This document shows, piece by piece, positions 1 through 8,624 of a DNA stretch of 64,000 bases (positions within the stretch are counted from its first letter, which is position 1; each line of letters starts with the position of its first letter). Origin of the DNA: Moraxellaceae bacterium (GTDB lineage: Bacteria > Pseudomonadota > Gammaproteobacteria > Pseudomonadales > Moraxellaceae); assembly GCA_029237815.1 (NCBI GenBank), contig JAQZBP010000003.1:496001-560000 (forward strand). The letters run 5' to 3'. The notes under the pieces were generated by a model. The model saw nothing but the letters and a program-made list of their open reading frames with translations, was not told the DNA's origin and made no database searches. Made by a program: the position numbers and the translations under genes.

Positions 1-11
1 CAGGCACAGGC

Positions 12-656
12 ATGCCTGGCGTGGTTATCTGGGTACCACCGCCCCCGATGGACCGCCTATATTGGTATTCAACAGACCCGCGAAGCGCCTCTAAAAGTCC
101 AGTGAAGATCAGAAGGACTCAGTACATACGTCCTTCGCTTCGCTATGACTTATCTAGGCTCTACGACTATGCTTCTTGGACCCGGGGATACACCAAGCAA
201 ACAGTTGCGATGCTTCCGGACCCCCAAGTAATGGCAAGGGCAAAACAATCATATAAAGCGCTAAAATCACAGAGTTGGCACAACCCTCTGGTAGGCCCCC
301 TTCACGTCACCCGACTTGCTTGGCGCCATATAACGAGGCGCTCAAAATCTTCGACTCGCAGAACAATGTCCCTTCGGATCGTTCCTTACCTCAAGGCATT
401 TCTAGCAAGTCCTCCCGACAGGTATGCCTGCAACTTTGTAGGCATTAAGGAGTCGGGGGCAATGACAATTGAGACCAGATACCTTATGTGCTGGTATCGA
501 CAAGCGCTTACTGTAAACGGAGAAAGCCACTCACTGCTTGTCCGAATTCGAGAAGAAATTACTTACCCGACAAATTGGAGCTCTCGCCCACTTAGTGCCA
601 ATGCCATAAAGCAGGTGGCAACCTTGGCATCTTGGTGGTGCAAGAAAGATAAGTGA
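12..656 (+). CDS. Hypothetical protein, possibly 5'-truncated by the window edge
   Basis: Open frame of up to 214 codons ending at TGA 654-656. No family is recognised. It is rich in Arg, Ser, Tyr and Trp, has no signal peptide or membrane segment, and ends in a lysine-rich tail after a Trp-Trp-Cys. ATG 12 has little upstream sequence to judge, and the true start may lie before the window; ATG 48 is an alternative. Base composition is clearly more AT-rich than the genes after 3700 and matches the neighbouring KTSC and OLD genes, so it probably belongs to the same acquired island. The coding call rests mainly on frame length in AT-rich DNA. Confidence 0.45.
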   Translation: MPGVVIWVPPPPMDRLYWYSTDPRSASKSPVKIRRTQYIRPSLRYDLSRLYDYASWTRGYTKQTVAMLPDPQVMARAKQSYKALKSQSWHNPLVGPLHVTRLAWRHITRRSKSSTRRTMSLRIVPYLKAFLASPPDRYACNFVGIKESGAMTIETRYLMCWYRQALTVNGESHSLLVRIREEITYPTNWSSRPLSANAIKQVATLASWWCKKDK

Positions 657-991
657 CGTACCCGCCTCGGGTTGCTGTACTGACACCTTGATAGAACAAC
701 TAATCGTCCTATCTTAATGTCATCTAACCAGTATGGTTGAGACGGATACGCCACGGAGAATTGTACAACCTAGATATTGTCGGGCCAAGACATAAACATT
801 TTTATCTGACCACCAATCCACTCAAATATAAACCGAAGAAGCCATTTTGCGAGATTTAACCGTTATCCCTTTCAGATCAAATGACATGCAATACATCAAA
901 TGCGAACACTGCAAGAGCTCGTAAAAAGGTCTTTCATTAGGCCACTAACCCGTTCGACAAAAAAGACTCTTCATTTCGGGGGAATCTACCT
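657..991. other. AT-rich intergenic stretch without a convincing gene
   Basis: About 335 bases between the unknown ORF and the KTSC gene. Only tiny or antisense frames are present. No tRNA-like fold, direct repeat or T-tracted terminator was seen. The end of the stretch carries the ribosome binding site of the next gene (a G-rich run near 978-983). Confidence 0.5.
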
Positions 992-1192
992 GTGCAAATG
1001 ATCAACGTTAGCTCAAGTGCAATTTCTGCAGTTGGCTATAACCCTTCGTCCCAGCAGCTTTATATCCGCTTTCATAAAGGGCACACATACTCTTTTTGCA
1101 GGGTTCCGCAAAGCATATTTGAGGGCCTTCTCGCCGCAGGCTCCAAAGGCAGCTATTACGATCGCCATATTAAGGATAGGTACCATTGCTAG
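992..1192 (+). CDS. KTSC-domain small protein
   Basis: A 66-residue protein that matches the KTSC domain over almost its full length: a Val-Ser-Ser-Ala-Ile start, a VGYNP turn, a 'leu-tyr-ile-arg-phe' strand, a 'gly-his-thr-tyr-ser-phe' strand, then VP and a Gly-Ser-Tyr-Tyr-Asp end close to the family's usual C-terminus. KTSC domains occur alone or fused to other enzymes and are often found on phages and islands; their biochemical role is unsettled. The first in-frame start is GTG 992; ATG 998 is two codons downstream and equally possible. It lies 115 bases upstream of the OLD nuclease on the same strand, in the AT-rich island, so it may be a passenger or partner of that gene. Confidence 0.8.
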   Translation: MQMINVSSSAISAVGYNPSSQQLYIRFHKGHTYSFCRVPQSIFEGLLAAGSKGSYYDRHIKDRYHC

Positions 1193-1306
1193 ACACTTAA
1201 AAAGGTGCATGCCAGCCCCACGGCAAGCTATGCACATAAATTGGTTTAGGCCGACATGCTACATGCGAGACCTTAACCCCAACTGATAAGCTAGGGAGAG
1301 TGCGAA

Positions 1307-3049
1307 GTGAGGCTACGACGGCTAGAAGTACAAGGATTTCGGTCGCTTCAGCAGTTCCAGATCACCTTTGATAACGACTTGACCATTGTTGTGGGAGAAA
1401 ACGACGCTGGAAAGACGTCACTCATAGAATGCCTTAAAGTAATTACGCAGGGCCGGTCAGTAAACCCAGATGACTTCACATATGGGCGTGAGCAGCTTCT
1501 GATAACTATAGAAATAGAAGACTTCGTCTTTCGAAAGGAATACAGAAGAAGTGGCAATACTGTTACGGAAGAACCACTTATAGCATTTCCCACCACTGCT
1601 TATGTGCAGAAAACCCTCGACAGGCTCCGAAGCGAAAACTTGGATATTTCCTCTGACGAGGAGAAAAATTTCATAAGAGAAGTAGCAAAACTTTTTGGAT
1701 TAACCGTAAGGTCAAATTCGGTTATTGAAAATCTCAGAGTTCAACTGATAGATAGGCTCAGCGCTGACGGGGATTTAATAATAGATGGCGCCACCTTCCC
1801 GAGATTCAACCATATCCAATTAGATGGAAGGCACTTTGAAAATATTCCAGCCTTCTTTAAGGAAGTTTTTCTTAAAGAGAAGCAAGCAAGTATTTGGCGT
1901 GAGAATGTAAATGAAGGGATAACAATAGAGACTTTTGTTAGATCTCACCTCGAAGCATACTCAAACGAAGTATCACGACAGATACAAGACCGCGGCATTA
2001 CCGATAAGCTAAGACTATTTCTCCCGGAGTTGACGGAGGTCAAAGTCGAACCGGTCTTCCACGCGCGCGACCTGAATGTTGATGCCAAGGTTAAGTTTCT
2101 CGAGAACGGAACAGAAATCTCAATTGAGAATAAGGGAGATGGCACAAAGCGCCGAATGACAATGGCACTTCTTGAGTTCAAGAAGGACCAAAGTCTTGCT
2201 TCAAGCGACAGTCAAACAGTCTATCTGCTCGATGAGCCAGATACACACCTACATGTGCGCGCCCAGCTCGATCTCGTAAAGACAGTTGAAGGATTTTCTT
2301 TCGCTGGCAATCAGGTGATCCTGACTACGCATTCACCATTTATCGTGAATGCCGCCAAGCCAAGCCAGGTTCGGCTACTTGTTCGGAGTAACGGAACCAC
2401 TTCCGTTAGGTCGTTAGTAGCAGATCCAAGCCACTCCTCAAAAATACTAAGAGCGCTAGGAGTAGAAAACACTCACCTTTTCTTCTCAAGAAAGATTGTG
2501 ATCGTAGAGGGAGAAACTGAAGAAGCCTTTCTGCCTGCTCAATATCTAAAGCTGACTAACCGCACGCTATCTTCCGGTCTAACCAAAGTCATTAACGTTC
2601 ATGGCGTCCAGAACATAGTTGGTTTCTCCCGAGCTATATTGGAGCTCCACGACCCTGAAAGGATATACATCCTTTGCGACAACGATGCATCACCGGAGCT
2701 GCAGGAACTAATTAATCAGCTTGGGGTTACTCAAGAGCATAAATTTCAGGTTGGCACTAGAGAGTTTGAGGATGCATTCCACTCAAGCGTTATTCAGCGT
2801 GCATGGGCGCAGTATCACTTGGATTGCGGGAAAGAACCTCCGGCGGACTGGACTGAGGAGGCAATTGAGCAGCTAAAGTCACGCTGCATTGCAGATGATA
2901 AGAAGTTTTCAAAGGAGCTTCGCGCACTAGGCCGAGGCGGAAAATCTATGAAAAAGCCAGTTTTTGGTGCGGCGTTAGGTGAGCGTGTCGAATTTGGCGA
3001 ACTTCCTCATCAGCTGCGTAATCTGCTAGATCTTCTAGCCATTCCATAA
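1307..3049 (+). CDS. OLD-family ATP-dependent endonuclease (ABC-type ATPase + TOPRIM)
   Basis: A 580-residue protein with an SMC/ABC-type ATPase half and a C-terminal TOPRIM nuclease half. Visible motifs are Walker A GENDAGKT at residues 30-37, Walker B LLDEPD near 306-311, a TTHSPF switch histidine near 340, TOPRIM glutamate in IVIVEGE near 397-403, and the acidic CDND near 457-460. This order is that of OLD (overcoming lysogenization defect) nucleases, which cut DNA and often act in phage defence, alone (class 1) or with a UvrD-like helicase as in Gabija (class 2). No helicase gene follows here, so class 1 is favoured. GTG 1307 is preceded by a GGGAGAG ribosome binding site at a normal distance. 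Base use is AT-rich relative to the chromosome, a sign of transfer. Confidence 0.85.
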   Translation: MRLRRLEVQGFRSLQQFQITFDNDLTIVVGENDAGKTSLIECLKVITQGRSVNPDDFTYGREQLLITIEIEDFVFRKEYRRSGNTVTEEPLIAFPTTAYVQKTLDRLRSENLDISSDEEKNFIREVAKLFGLTVRSNSVIENLRVQLIDRLSADGDLIIDGATFPRFNHIQLDGRHFENIPAFFKEVFLKEKQASIWRENVNEGITIETFVRSHLEAYSNEVSRQIQDRGITDKLRLFLPELTEVKVEPVFHARDLNVDAKVKFLENGTEISIENKGDGTKRRMTMALLEFKKDQSLASSDSQTVYLLDEPDTHLHVRAQLDLVKTVEGFSFAGNQVILTTHSPFIVNAAKPSQVRLLVRSNGTTSVRSLVADPSHSSKILRALGVENTHLFFSRKIVIVEGETEEAFLPAQYLKLTNRTLSSGLTKVINVHGVQNIVGFSRAILELHDPERIYILCDNDASPELQELINQLGVTQEHKFQVGTREFEDAFHSSVIQRAWAQYHLDCGKEPPADWTEEAIEQLKSRCIADDKKFSKELRALGRGGKSMKKPVFGAALGERVEFGELPHQLRNLLDLLAIP

Positions 3050-3120
3050 TAATTCAACGCATCATATGCCCAATATGGACCGCCACCGCACTCAACAGTC
3101 AGCCTTGTAGAGATAGAAAA

Positions 3121-3634
3121 ATGAAAGATTGGGAAAGATTTCGACCAATATTACTTTTTGTCTTTGGCGCCTGGTTTATTTGTTTACTAATAGCACTTGG
3201 CGGTCCCGCCGATATCTCCGATAGAGGCCAATTTGGCGACGTCTTTGGTTCGGTCAATGCCCTATTTAGTGGTCTTGCATTTGCAATGCTTAATTTACAC
3301 AATTCTCTTGCAACGAAATGAGCTTAATCTTCAACGTGAAGAGCTGAAGCTCCAAAGAGAAGAGCTAAAGCTTCAAAGAGAAGAAACTTCAAGGTCAGCT
3401 GATGCACAAGAGGCTGCAGAATTAGCCTTAAGAGCACAGGCAGCAGCAACAGAGAGAACAGCCAAGCTATCAGCAATTAGCATGCTTATTAGTCACTACT
3501 CAGTCGAAATATCGAAGATTCAATCTTACTCTCCCGGCACTCCAGCAGCCAAATCCCACCTTGACTTATCAAACAGACTTCAAGCCCTGCGAAACAAAGC
3601 AAATGAAGCATACCAAGAACTAATATCGGATTAG
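3121..3634 (+). pseudogene. Coiled-coil membrane protein split by a one-base frameshift
   Basis: Two overlapping frames make one coherent protein. The first (ATG 3121 to TGA 3319-3321) gives two hydrophobic segments, about residues 9-26 and 43-56. The second carries LIYTILLQR followed by tandem copies of a LQREELK heptad-like unit encoded by 21-base repeats near 3325-3385, then an Ala/Glu-rich helix up to TAG 3634. Removing one T in the CTTAATT at 3289-3295 joins them as a 'SGLAFAMLIYTILLQRNE' sequence, the arrangement usual for this kind of short membrane protein with an N-terminal membrane hairpin and cytoplasmic coiled coil. The inserted T at 3290 or 3291 is either a real mutation or a base-calling error. 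The function is unknown. It follows the OLD gene by 71 bases in the same AT-rich island. Confidence 0.7.
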
Positions 3635-3731
3635 TGAAGACACAGCGAATAGTTCATTCAAGGCCGATAGCCCGCCGCTGCGCAATAGCTTCCGTTAACT
3701 CCAACATTTGAAGCCAAGGAATGATGGCCCC

Positions 3732-4259
3732 GTGAACACCAACAACCCATACGCAGCCCCAAAGTCGTCCGTCACCACCGCCACCCACAGCGAATGCCGC
3801 CGGGACGGAAAACATGCCTTTGTTCCCACCGGCAGCGACCTCCCGCCCCGCTGCATCGTCTGCAATGACGCCGCCCAGACGCCCATCAAGGAGAGAACCC
3901 TGTATTGGCACTCTCCGTGGCTATACCTCCTGGTCCTCGTTAACCTCCTCATCTATGCCGTGATCGCCCTCATCTTCAGAAGCAAGACCAAGGTATCGCC
4001 CGGCTACTGTGCAACTCACCTGGCCGCGCGCCAACGCAAGATCAACTGGTTCCGCATCCCCGCATTTCTGCTGATGCTGGGCGGAATCGGCATCATGGTG
4101 GTGGATGAACCATCGTCAGGGATTATCGTGGTGGTTCTGGGCTTCCTGCTCGTAATCCCGGCCATCATCGTGTCGAACACATTCAGGGCTGTCCGTATCG
4201 ACAAGAGCGGCGCCAAGTTTTCCGGCTGCAAGGAGCCGTTTCTGGCGTCGCTGGAGTAA
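3732..4259 (+). CDS. Membrane protein of unknown function
   Basis: About 175 residues from GTG 3732. I chose this start because it gives the VNTNNPYAAPKS opening, an 'NPYAAP' start common to many small proteobacterial membrane proteins, whereas the upstream ATG 3708 adds an unrelated charged octapeptide. The N-terminal cytoplasmic part carries CIVCN, and another Cys lies upstream, a possible metal site. Hydrophobic segments lie near residues 62-83, 107-122 and 124-142, followed by a short cytoplasmic tail with a final Cys and Glu. GC content returns to the chromosomal level here, so the island ends just upstream. No function can be assigned. Confidence 0.7.
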   Translation: MNTNNPYAAPKSSVTTATHSECRRDGKHAFVPTGSDLPPRCIVCNDAAQTPIKERTLYWHSPWLYLLVLVNLLIYAVIALIFRSKTKVSPGYCATHLAARQRKINWFRIPAFLLMLGGIGIMVVDEPSSGIIVVVLGFLLVIPAIIVSNTFRAVRIDKSGAKFSGCKEPFLASLE

Positions 4260-4302
4260 TCGCCCCCATCAATCGCTACAGGCGTAACCGCCCTGGCAGG
4301 CC

Positions 4303-4470
4303 ATGGCCTTTGTGGCCGGCTTCATCAGCGTCGCCTCCTTTCTAGGGCTGGCCATTTCGGCGGGCAGCTATGGCGAGGCCGTGCGCAAGGTCGTGATCGC
4401 CGATGCTGTCGCCATTGTCTGCCTCGGCATTGCGGCACTCCTTTATTGGCTCGGCAGCCGGCAGGGCTGA
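4303..4470 (+). CDS. Small two-helix membrane protein (55 residues)
   Basis: A short frame from ATG 4303 to TGA 4470, with an in-frame stop just upstream at 4285-4287. The peptide has two hydrophobic segments, about residues 2-20 and 30-49, split by a short charged loop (GEAVRKV), and ends LGSRQG. The composition is typical of a membrane hairpin, and codon use matches the high-GC neighbours. The ribosome binding site is poor: AGG sits only two bases from the ATG. It could be a true microprotein or the remnant of a longer membrane protein. It ends 70 bases before the SRPBCC gene on the same strand. Confidence 0.4.
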   Translation: MAFVAGFISVASFLGLAISAGSYGEAVRKVVIADAVAIVCLGIAALLYWLGSRQG

Positions 4471-4540
4471 CAATCCGCACAAGGCTGGCGCATTCGCCGC
4501 CCCTTGCCCCGCATCAGCTAAATCCACAGGAGCGAGTCGC

Positions 4541-4963
4541 ATGAAAATCAGCGTCGACACCACTGTTCGCGCCCCGATCGAACAGGTCTGGCGTGCCTAC
4601 ACCACGCCTGCCGACATCATGGCGTGGAATGCCGCCTCGGCCGACTGGCACACCACGGCCGCCACGGTCGACCTTCGCGAAGGCGGCGCGTTCTCTTCCC
4701 GCATGGAGGCCCGGGACGGCAGCATGGGTTTTGACTTTGCCGGCACCTATACCAAGGTCGTGAAGCACCAGCTTATCGAGTACACCTTCGGTGGCCGCAC
4801 CGCCCAGGTCGAATTTTCAGAGAGCCCTGAGGGCACCAGGGTGCAGGTCACCTTCGACAGCGAAACGACGCACTCCCCGGAGCAGCAGCGCGAGGGATGG
4901 CAGGCCATTCTCAACAGCTTCTGCCACCACGTGGAGTCGGCGGCGACCCGCCAGCCCTCGTGA
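4541..4963 (+). CDS. SRPBCC (START/AHSA1-like) domain protein
   Basis: About 140 residues in one SRPBCC domain. It opens with 'MKISVDTTVRAPIEQVWRAY', the usual first strand and helix of AHSA1-type proteins, followed by a Trp-rich ligand-pocket region (MAWNAASADWH), strands ending with YTFGG, and a long C-terminal helix starting near 'QQREGWQAILNSF'. Members bind hydrophobic small molecules or act as stress co-chaperone-like proteins; the ligand here cannot be told. ATG 4541 is preceded by CAGGAG at good spacing. The longer frame upstream is only an open extension through the preceding intergenic DNA and overlaps the 55-residue gene. Confidence 0.85.
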   Translation: MKISVDTTVRAPIEQVWRAYTTPADIMAWNAASADWHTTAATVDLREGGAFSSRMEARDGSMGFDFAGTYTKVVKHQLIEYTFGGRTAQVEFSESPEGTRVQVTFDSETTHSPEQQREGWQAILNSFCHHVESAATRQPS

Positions 4964-5114
4964 ACGAATCGGTCTATCCTCTGGTAGCGGCCGCGCACGC
5001 GGCCCGTCTTTCAACGGGCTTCGCCGTTTGCGCCGGTGCGTAACTCGCAGAGCCTGCTTGTGCCGGTGACGCTGTACTCCCCACGTTCGACACGCTCCAC
5101 CGATGGAGGGCCGC

Positions 5115-5486
5115 ATGCACTACCTCGCTGAAGCGGTCCTGCTCCTGCATCTGGGCTTCATCGGCTTCGTGCTCGTCGGCGCGCTGCTGGTGGCGCGCTG
5201 GCGATGGCTGGCCGTGCTGCACCTGCCCGCCGTCCTGTGGGCGCTCTTCATCGAGATCAGCGGCGGCACCTGTCCCCTGACGCCCGCCGAAAACTACTTC
5301 CGTCACCAGGCCGGCCAGGCGGGCTACGCGGAGAGCTTCATCGAGCACTATCTCGTGAGCTTCATTTATCCGGCGGGCCTGACGCCGGCAATCCAGTGGG
5401 CCCTGGCCGCCGTCGTGCTGGTGCTCAACCTCGCGCTCTATGGCTGGATTTTCCTGCGCCGGGGTCAGCGCCGCCCAAACTCCTGA
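5115..5486 (+). CDS. DUF2784 membrane protein
   Basis: About 123 residues with three or four predicted membrane helices. It matches DUF2784: an N-terminal 'EAVLLLHLGFIGFVLVGALL' helix, RWRWLAVLHLPAVLWA, then the conserved ISGGTCPLTPAENYFR loop, a GYAESFIEHY segment and a C-terminal helix ending in Arg-rich residues. The GGTCPLTP-EN motif is the most diagnostic part of the family, whose function is unknown. ATG 5115 has a GGAGG site five bases upstream; ATG 5103 is in frame but lies inside that site's approach. It stands alone on the plus strand. Confidence 0.85.
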   Translation: MHYLAEAVLLLHLGFIGFVLVGALLVARWRWLAVLHLPAVLWALFIEISGGTCPLTPAENYFRHQAGQAGYAESFIEHYLVSFIYPAGLTPAIQWALAAVVLVLNLALYGWIFLRRGQRRPNS

Positions 5487-5623
5487 ACGGCAGTTCACCC
5501 GGAGCTTCGCACGGGGCAGAGGCTGTGGCGCGCAGTCCCGACACGGCGTCAGGTTCCCTAGCGGAACCGCCGCCGCGTGCGGCTGCTACGCTCAGTCATG
5601 TCCCGCTCCTCCTGAAGGTCGAC

Positions 5624-5977
5624 ATGCCCGAGCAACTGACCCGGCATCCTGAAGTGACGCTTCTGGTCCTGCGAAGCGCTGGCGCCCGCTGCGGCGAAGG
5701 AGCCGCGCAGGAAATCCTCAAGACCTGCCCGGCAGCCCGCTTCTGCAAGCTCCCCGGCGGTGAAATATGTGTGTACGGCCTTGGCGAGGCGACCCGGATG
5801 ACCCAGGTGTCCCCGGCGGAACTGCAGGCAGCCGCTCGAGGCGCGCCGCCGTCAGAGCCGGCCGCTCCCGCTGCCTCAGGCGTCGCGCTACCCGTCGCCG
5901 CGATCCTGGCGTTTGTTGCCGGCGCACTGGTGAGCTGGTTCATCCTGAGACACAGGGCGCGGTCCCGATCCAGGTAG
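5624..5977 (+). CDS. Hypothetical protein with C-terminal membrane anchor
   Basis: About 117 residues from ATG 5624. The N-terminal 65 residues look like a small folded domain with four Cys: a CGEG, a CPAARFC pair and the EICVYGL strand. A Pro/Ala-rich linker (about 75-90) follows, then a single hydrophobic helix near 91-110 with GALVSWFIL and an Arg-rich tail. This suggests a cytoplasmic or periplasmic domain tethered by a tail anchor. The frame is open far upstream, but that part overlaps the DUF2784 gene in another frame and is not believed. No family is recognised. Confidence 0.6.
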   Translation: MPEQLTRHPEVTLLVLRSAGARCGEGAAQEILKTCPAARFCKLPGGEICVYGLGEATRMTQVSPAELQAAARGAPPSEPAAPAASGVALPVAAILAFVAGALVSWFILRHRARSRSR

Positions 5978-6167
5978 ACCGTCAGGGCGCTGTCCGACGG
6001 CGGTGCAGGCGCGCATCGGGCCTGACCCCCGGGCGGATATCATGTGACGTGACCCTCATGCCATCCGGTGGTGGCTGTCCCCCTGGATAAAAAACATCAG
6101 GGAAAATTAAAATCTTCGTTGCCTGCCCATTCATCAGCCCTCGCGCGTCACCTCTCTGGAGAAACAC

Positions 6168-6653
6168 ATGAAACGGATCATTCACGGCCTCGTTGCTGCC
6201 ACGGCCCTGGCCGCCCTCGCCGGCTGCAGCGGCAACCCCTCCGCCGTCGTCGCCGCACAGGCCAGCAATCGCGACATGGAGAAATCGTTCTCCCCGCTGC
6301 GCCTCGTCGCCACCTCCGTCGACAAGCGTGCCTCGCAGTTGACCTTCGAGTTCGCCGGCACGCCCGCCCCCAGCATCACCGCCAACGCCGGGCAATTGCG
6401 GGGCGACATCTTCCGTTCCCTCTCCAGCCATTGCGGCTTCACGGAAAGCGATCTCGTCGAAACCCGGGTGGTCCGGCACCGGATCCCGACGTTTTACGAA
6501 GTCTGGGTCTTCAACGATCCGCAGTCGGAGCGGCCAGACAAAAGATCCGGCCTGTCGGTGGTCATGAAGCAGCTTCCCAACAACGGGGGCGTAGACTTCC
6601 AGGTGCACGGGAGTTGCCACACCAAGGGCGCGACCTTTGTCATGACCCGCTAA
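6168..6653 (+). CDS. Putative lipoprotein
   Basis: 161 residues. A lipoprotein signal peptide is clear: MKR start, hydrophobic core with 'VAATALAALAGC' and lipobox LAGC with Cys at residue 19, then Ser at +2, which predicts outer-membrane sorting. The mature part has two Cys near residues 88 and 150 that could pair. No domain is recognised. ATG 6168 is preceded by CTGGAG at normal spacing. It is a single gene with no visible operon partner. Confidence 0.8.
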   Translation: MKRIIHGLVAATALAALAGCSGNPSAVVAAQASNRDMEKSFSPLRLVATSVDKRASQLTFEFAGTPAPSITANAGQLRGDIFRSLSSHCGFTESDLVETRVVRHRIPTFYEVWVFNDPQSERPDKRSGLSVVMKQLPNNGGVDFQVHGSCHTKGATFVMTR

Positions 6654-6788
6654 GGCGGGCCCGCGCCGATCGCGCTAACGCCCGACACGCATTCAGGCCG
6701 AGCCGCGCAGGCCGGGCCGCGCAGCCCGCTACATCCGCACCATGGCGCTTCAGGGCTTGCCCTGAATACCGCCACCGCAGGAGCCGCC

Positions 6789-7331
6789 ATGCACGAGCAC
6801 GAGCAAGTCCTCGCCTTCTGGTTCACGGAAATCGACCCCAAGCTCTGGTGGGCGGTGGACCCCGCCTTCGACGCGGACCTGCGCACGCGCTTCCTGCCGC
6901 TCCTGCAGCAGGCCGCGCGCGGCGAGCTGTTCCGATGGCGCGACACGCCGCGCGGTCGCCTGGCGGAAGTGATCGTGCTCGACCAGTTCTCGCGCAACAT
7001 CTTCCGGGAGACTCCGCGGGCCTTCGCGCAGGACGCCTTGGCCCTCGCGCTGGCACAGGAGGCGGTGGCGGCCGGCGCCCTCGCGCCGCTGGCCGCGGTG
7101 GAGCGTGCCTTCCTGCTGCTGCCCTACATGCACAGCGAATCGGCGCTGATCCACACCGAGGCGGAGCCCCTGTTCCAGCAGTGGGCGCCGCCAGGGAATT
7201 ACGACTTCGAGCGGCGCCACAAGGCCATCATCGACCGCTTCGGCCGCTACCCGCACCGCAACCGGATCCTGGGGCGGGCCTCGACGCCGGAAGAAGAAGC
7301 CTTCCTTACGCAGCCGGGTTCCAGCTTCTAG
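6789..7331 (+). CDS. DUF924 family protein
   Basis: 180 residues in an all-helical TPR-like fold matching DUF924. Diagnostic parts are the opening 'VLAFWFTEIDPKLWW', the VIVLDQFSRNIFR motif near residues 58-71, the LLPYMHSES motif near 112-120, then HKAIIDRFGRYPHRN near 145-160 and the Thr-Pro-Glu-Glu ending. All family hallmarks are intact and the length is usual. The family has no settled function. It is convergent with the AraC-type regulator gene that ends at 7405. Confidence 0.9.
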   Translation: MHEHEQVLAFWFTEIDPKLWWAVDPAFDADLRTRFLPLLQQAARGELFRWRDTPRGRLAEVIVLDQFSRNIFRETPRAFAQDALALALAQEAVAAGALAPLAAVERAFLLLPYMHSESALIHTEAEPLFQQWAPPGNYDFERRHKAIIDRFGRYPHRNRILGRASTPEEEAFLTQPGSSF

Positions 7332-7404
7332 CCGCCGTCCTGCCCGGGCGCATCAGCCCGGTCGCGCCGCCACGAAGGGGACAGCGCTCCGCATCCTACG
7401 CGCC

Positions 7405-8424
7405 TTAACGCAGCTGCTGTTCCTTCGCCGCCTGCCCCGGCGTCATGCCGAACCAGCGTCGAAAGGCGCGCGAAAACGCGCTGCTGCTGGAGAAGCCGAG
7501 GATCAGCGCGAGCTCCGTCAGCGAGCGCAGCTTGCCGGCCGAGCCGGAGAGCCACTGCTTGGCCAGTTCACGCCGCGCATCGTCCAGCACTTCCTGGAAG
7601 GTCTTGCCCTCATTGCCCAGATGGCGCTGCAGGCTGCGCGTGCTCACGTGCAGGCTGCCGGCGACCTCGGCGAGCGTCGGCTCGCCATGCGCCAGGCGCT
7701 GGCGGATCAGCTGCATGGCGCGGGCGCTCCAGCTCGTCGTGCTCTCCAGGCTCGCCAGGCGCTGCTCGAGCAGGGGCTCGAACTGCCGCGCCACCTCGGC
7801 GCCGGCCGGCGTCTGGCGATAGGCGCCGAGCGGCAGCACCAGCGTGGTGGCGGCAGCGTCCTGCTCCACCGGGCAGGCGAAGAACTTTTCATACGCGCCC
7901 TGCCCGGCCGGGTTGTTGAAGGCCAGCGCCACCGAAAGCGGGTTCGGCGGCGGATTCAGGCGCAGGCGCAGCAGGCCGATCAGGAGGCCGGAAACGAATT
8001 CCACGGCACGCCAGTGCGGATCGAAGTTGGTGTGGATGGTGAGCGCGAGGGTGTCCTCGTCCTCGCTGATCTCGTAGTGCATGGCGTCGGTGAGCAGGCG
8101 GTGGAAGCGCGCCACGCGCTGCAGCACCTCGGGCAGGCTGCCGCCCGCCACCATCACCACGCCGAGCTCGCCGAAGTCCACCGGGTCGATATAGCCGAGG
8201 ATGGTCAGGCCGAGCACGGGATCGCCGCTCTCCTGCTCGGCCACCTGCCAGATGCGGCGGGTGAGCTCGATGGGCAGGCGCCCGGCCTCGGGACCGGGCA
8301 GCTCGATGCCCTCGCGCTGGAGCGCGCCGTGCAGGTCGCGGCCCTGCGCGGCGAGGGCGCGGTCGAGGATGCGGATCCAGTTGTGGAAGGTCCCGAGCAT
8401 GAGGCGGTCTGTCCTGTGACGCAT
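7405..8424 (-). CDS. AraC-family transcriptional regulator
   Basis: 339 residues. The N-terminal two thirds is the arabinose-binding-like sensor domain (Arabinose_bd, the OruR/ArgR subgroup), with GLLIGLLRLRL and FACPVEQD-like segments. The C-terminal 100 residues is a double helix-turn-helix AraC domain: LAEVAGSLHVSTRSLQRHL near 255-273 and 'FSSSSAFSRAFRRWFGMTP' near 310-328. ATG 8424 lacks a clear ribosome binding site; ATG 8400 (residue 9) has AGGACAG upstream and may be the real start. It is divergent from the membrane desaturase gene, 200 bases away, so it probably controls that gene in response to a hydrophobic or fatty-acid-like ligand. That link is inferred from layout only. Confidence 0.9.
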   Translation of the reverse strand: MRHRTDRLMLGTFHNWIRILDRALAAQGRDLHGALQREGIELPGPEAGRLPIELTRRIWQVAEQESGDPVLGLTILGYIDPVDFGELGVVMVAGGSLPEVLQRVARFHRLLTDAMHYEISEDEDTLALTIHTNFDPHWRAVEFVSGLLIGLLRLRLNPPPNPLSVALAFNNPAGQGAYEKFFACPVEQDAAATTLVLPLGAYRQTPAGAEVARQFEPLLEQRLASLESTTSWSARAMQLIRQRLAHGEPTLAEVAGSLHVSTRSLQRHLGNEGKTFQEVLDDARRELAKQWLSGSAGKLRSLTELALILGFSSSSAFSRAFRRWFGMTPGQAAKEQQLR

Positions 8425-8624
8425 GGCGGCGGGTGATTATCGGCCACCGTCCAGCTCCCGGGTTGGCCGGCCGCCCGGGCAGCAAGGCGCTCTCGGTCAA
8501 CAAGCTGGCATGTTGGGCACAGCATACTGGCCCTGTCGTTTCATAGCCTAGCGGCCACATCCAGGCCCCGGATCTCACCGGAGGGGGCTACCCAGGGAAG
8601 TCAGCAGCAAAAGGAGGCCACACC

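Noticed and set aside
886-924. A 12-codon frame beginning MQYIKCEHCKSS, like the start of a Com-type zinc protein
   Set aside because: It stops after 12 codons; too short to claim a gene remnant.
3325-3385. Short 21-base tandem repeats, considered as a CRISPR or regulatory repeat
   Set aside because: They encode the LQREELK heptad of a coiled coil in one frame, so they are coding repeats.
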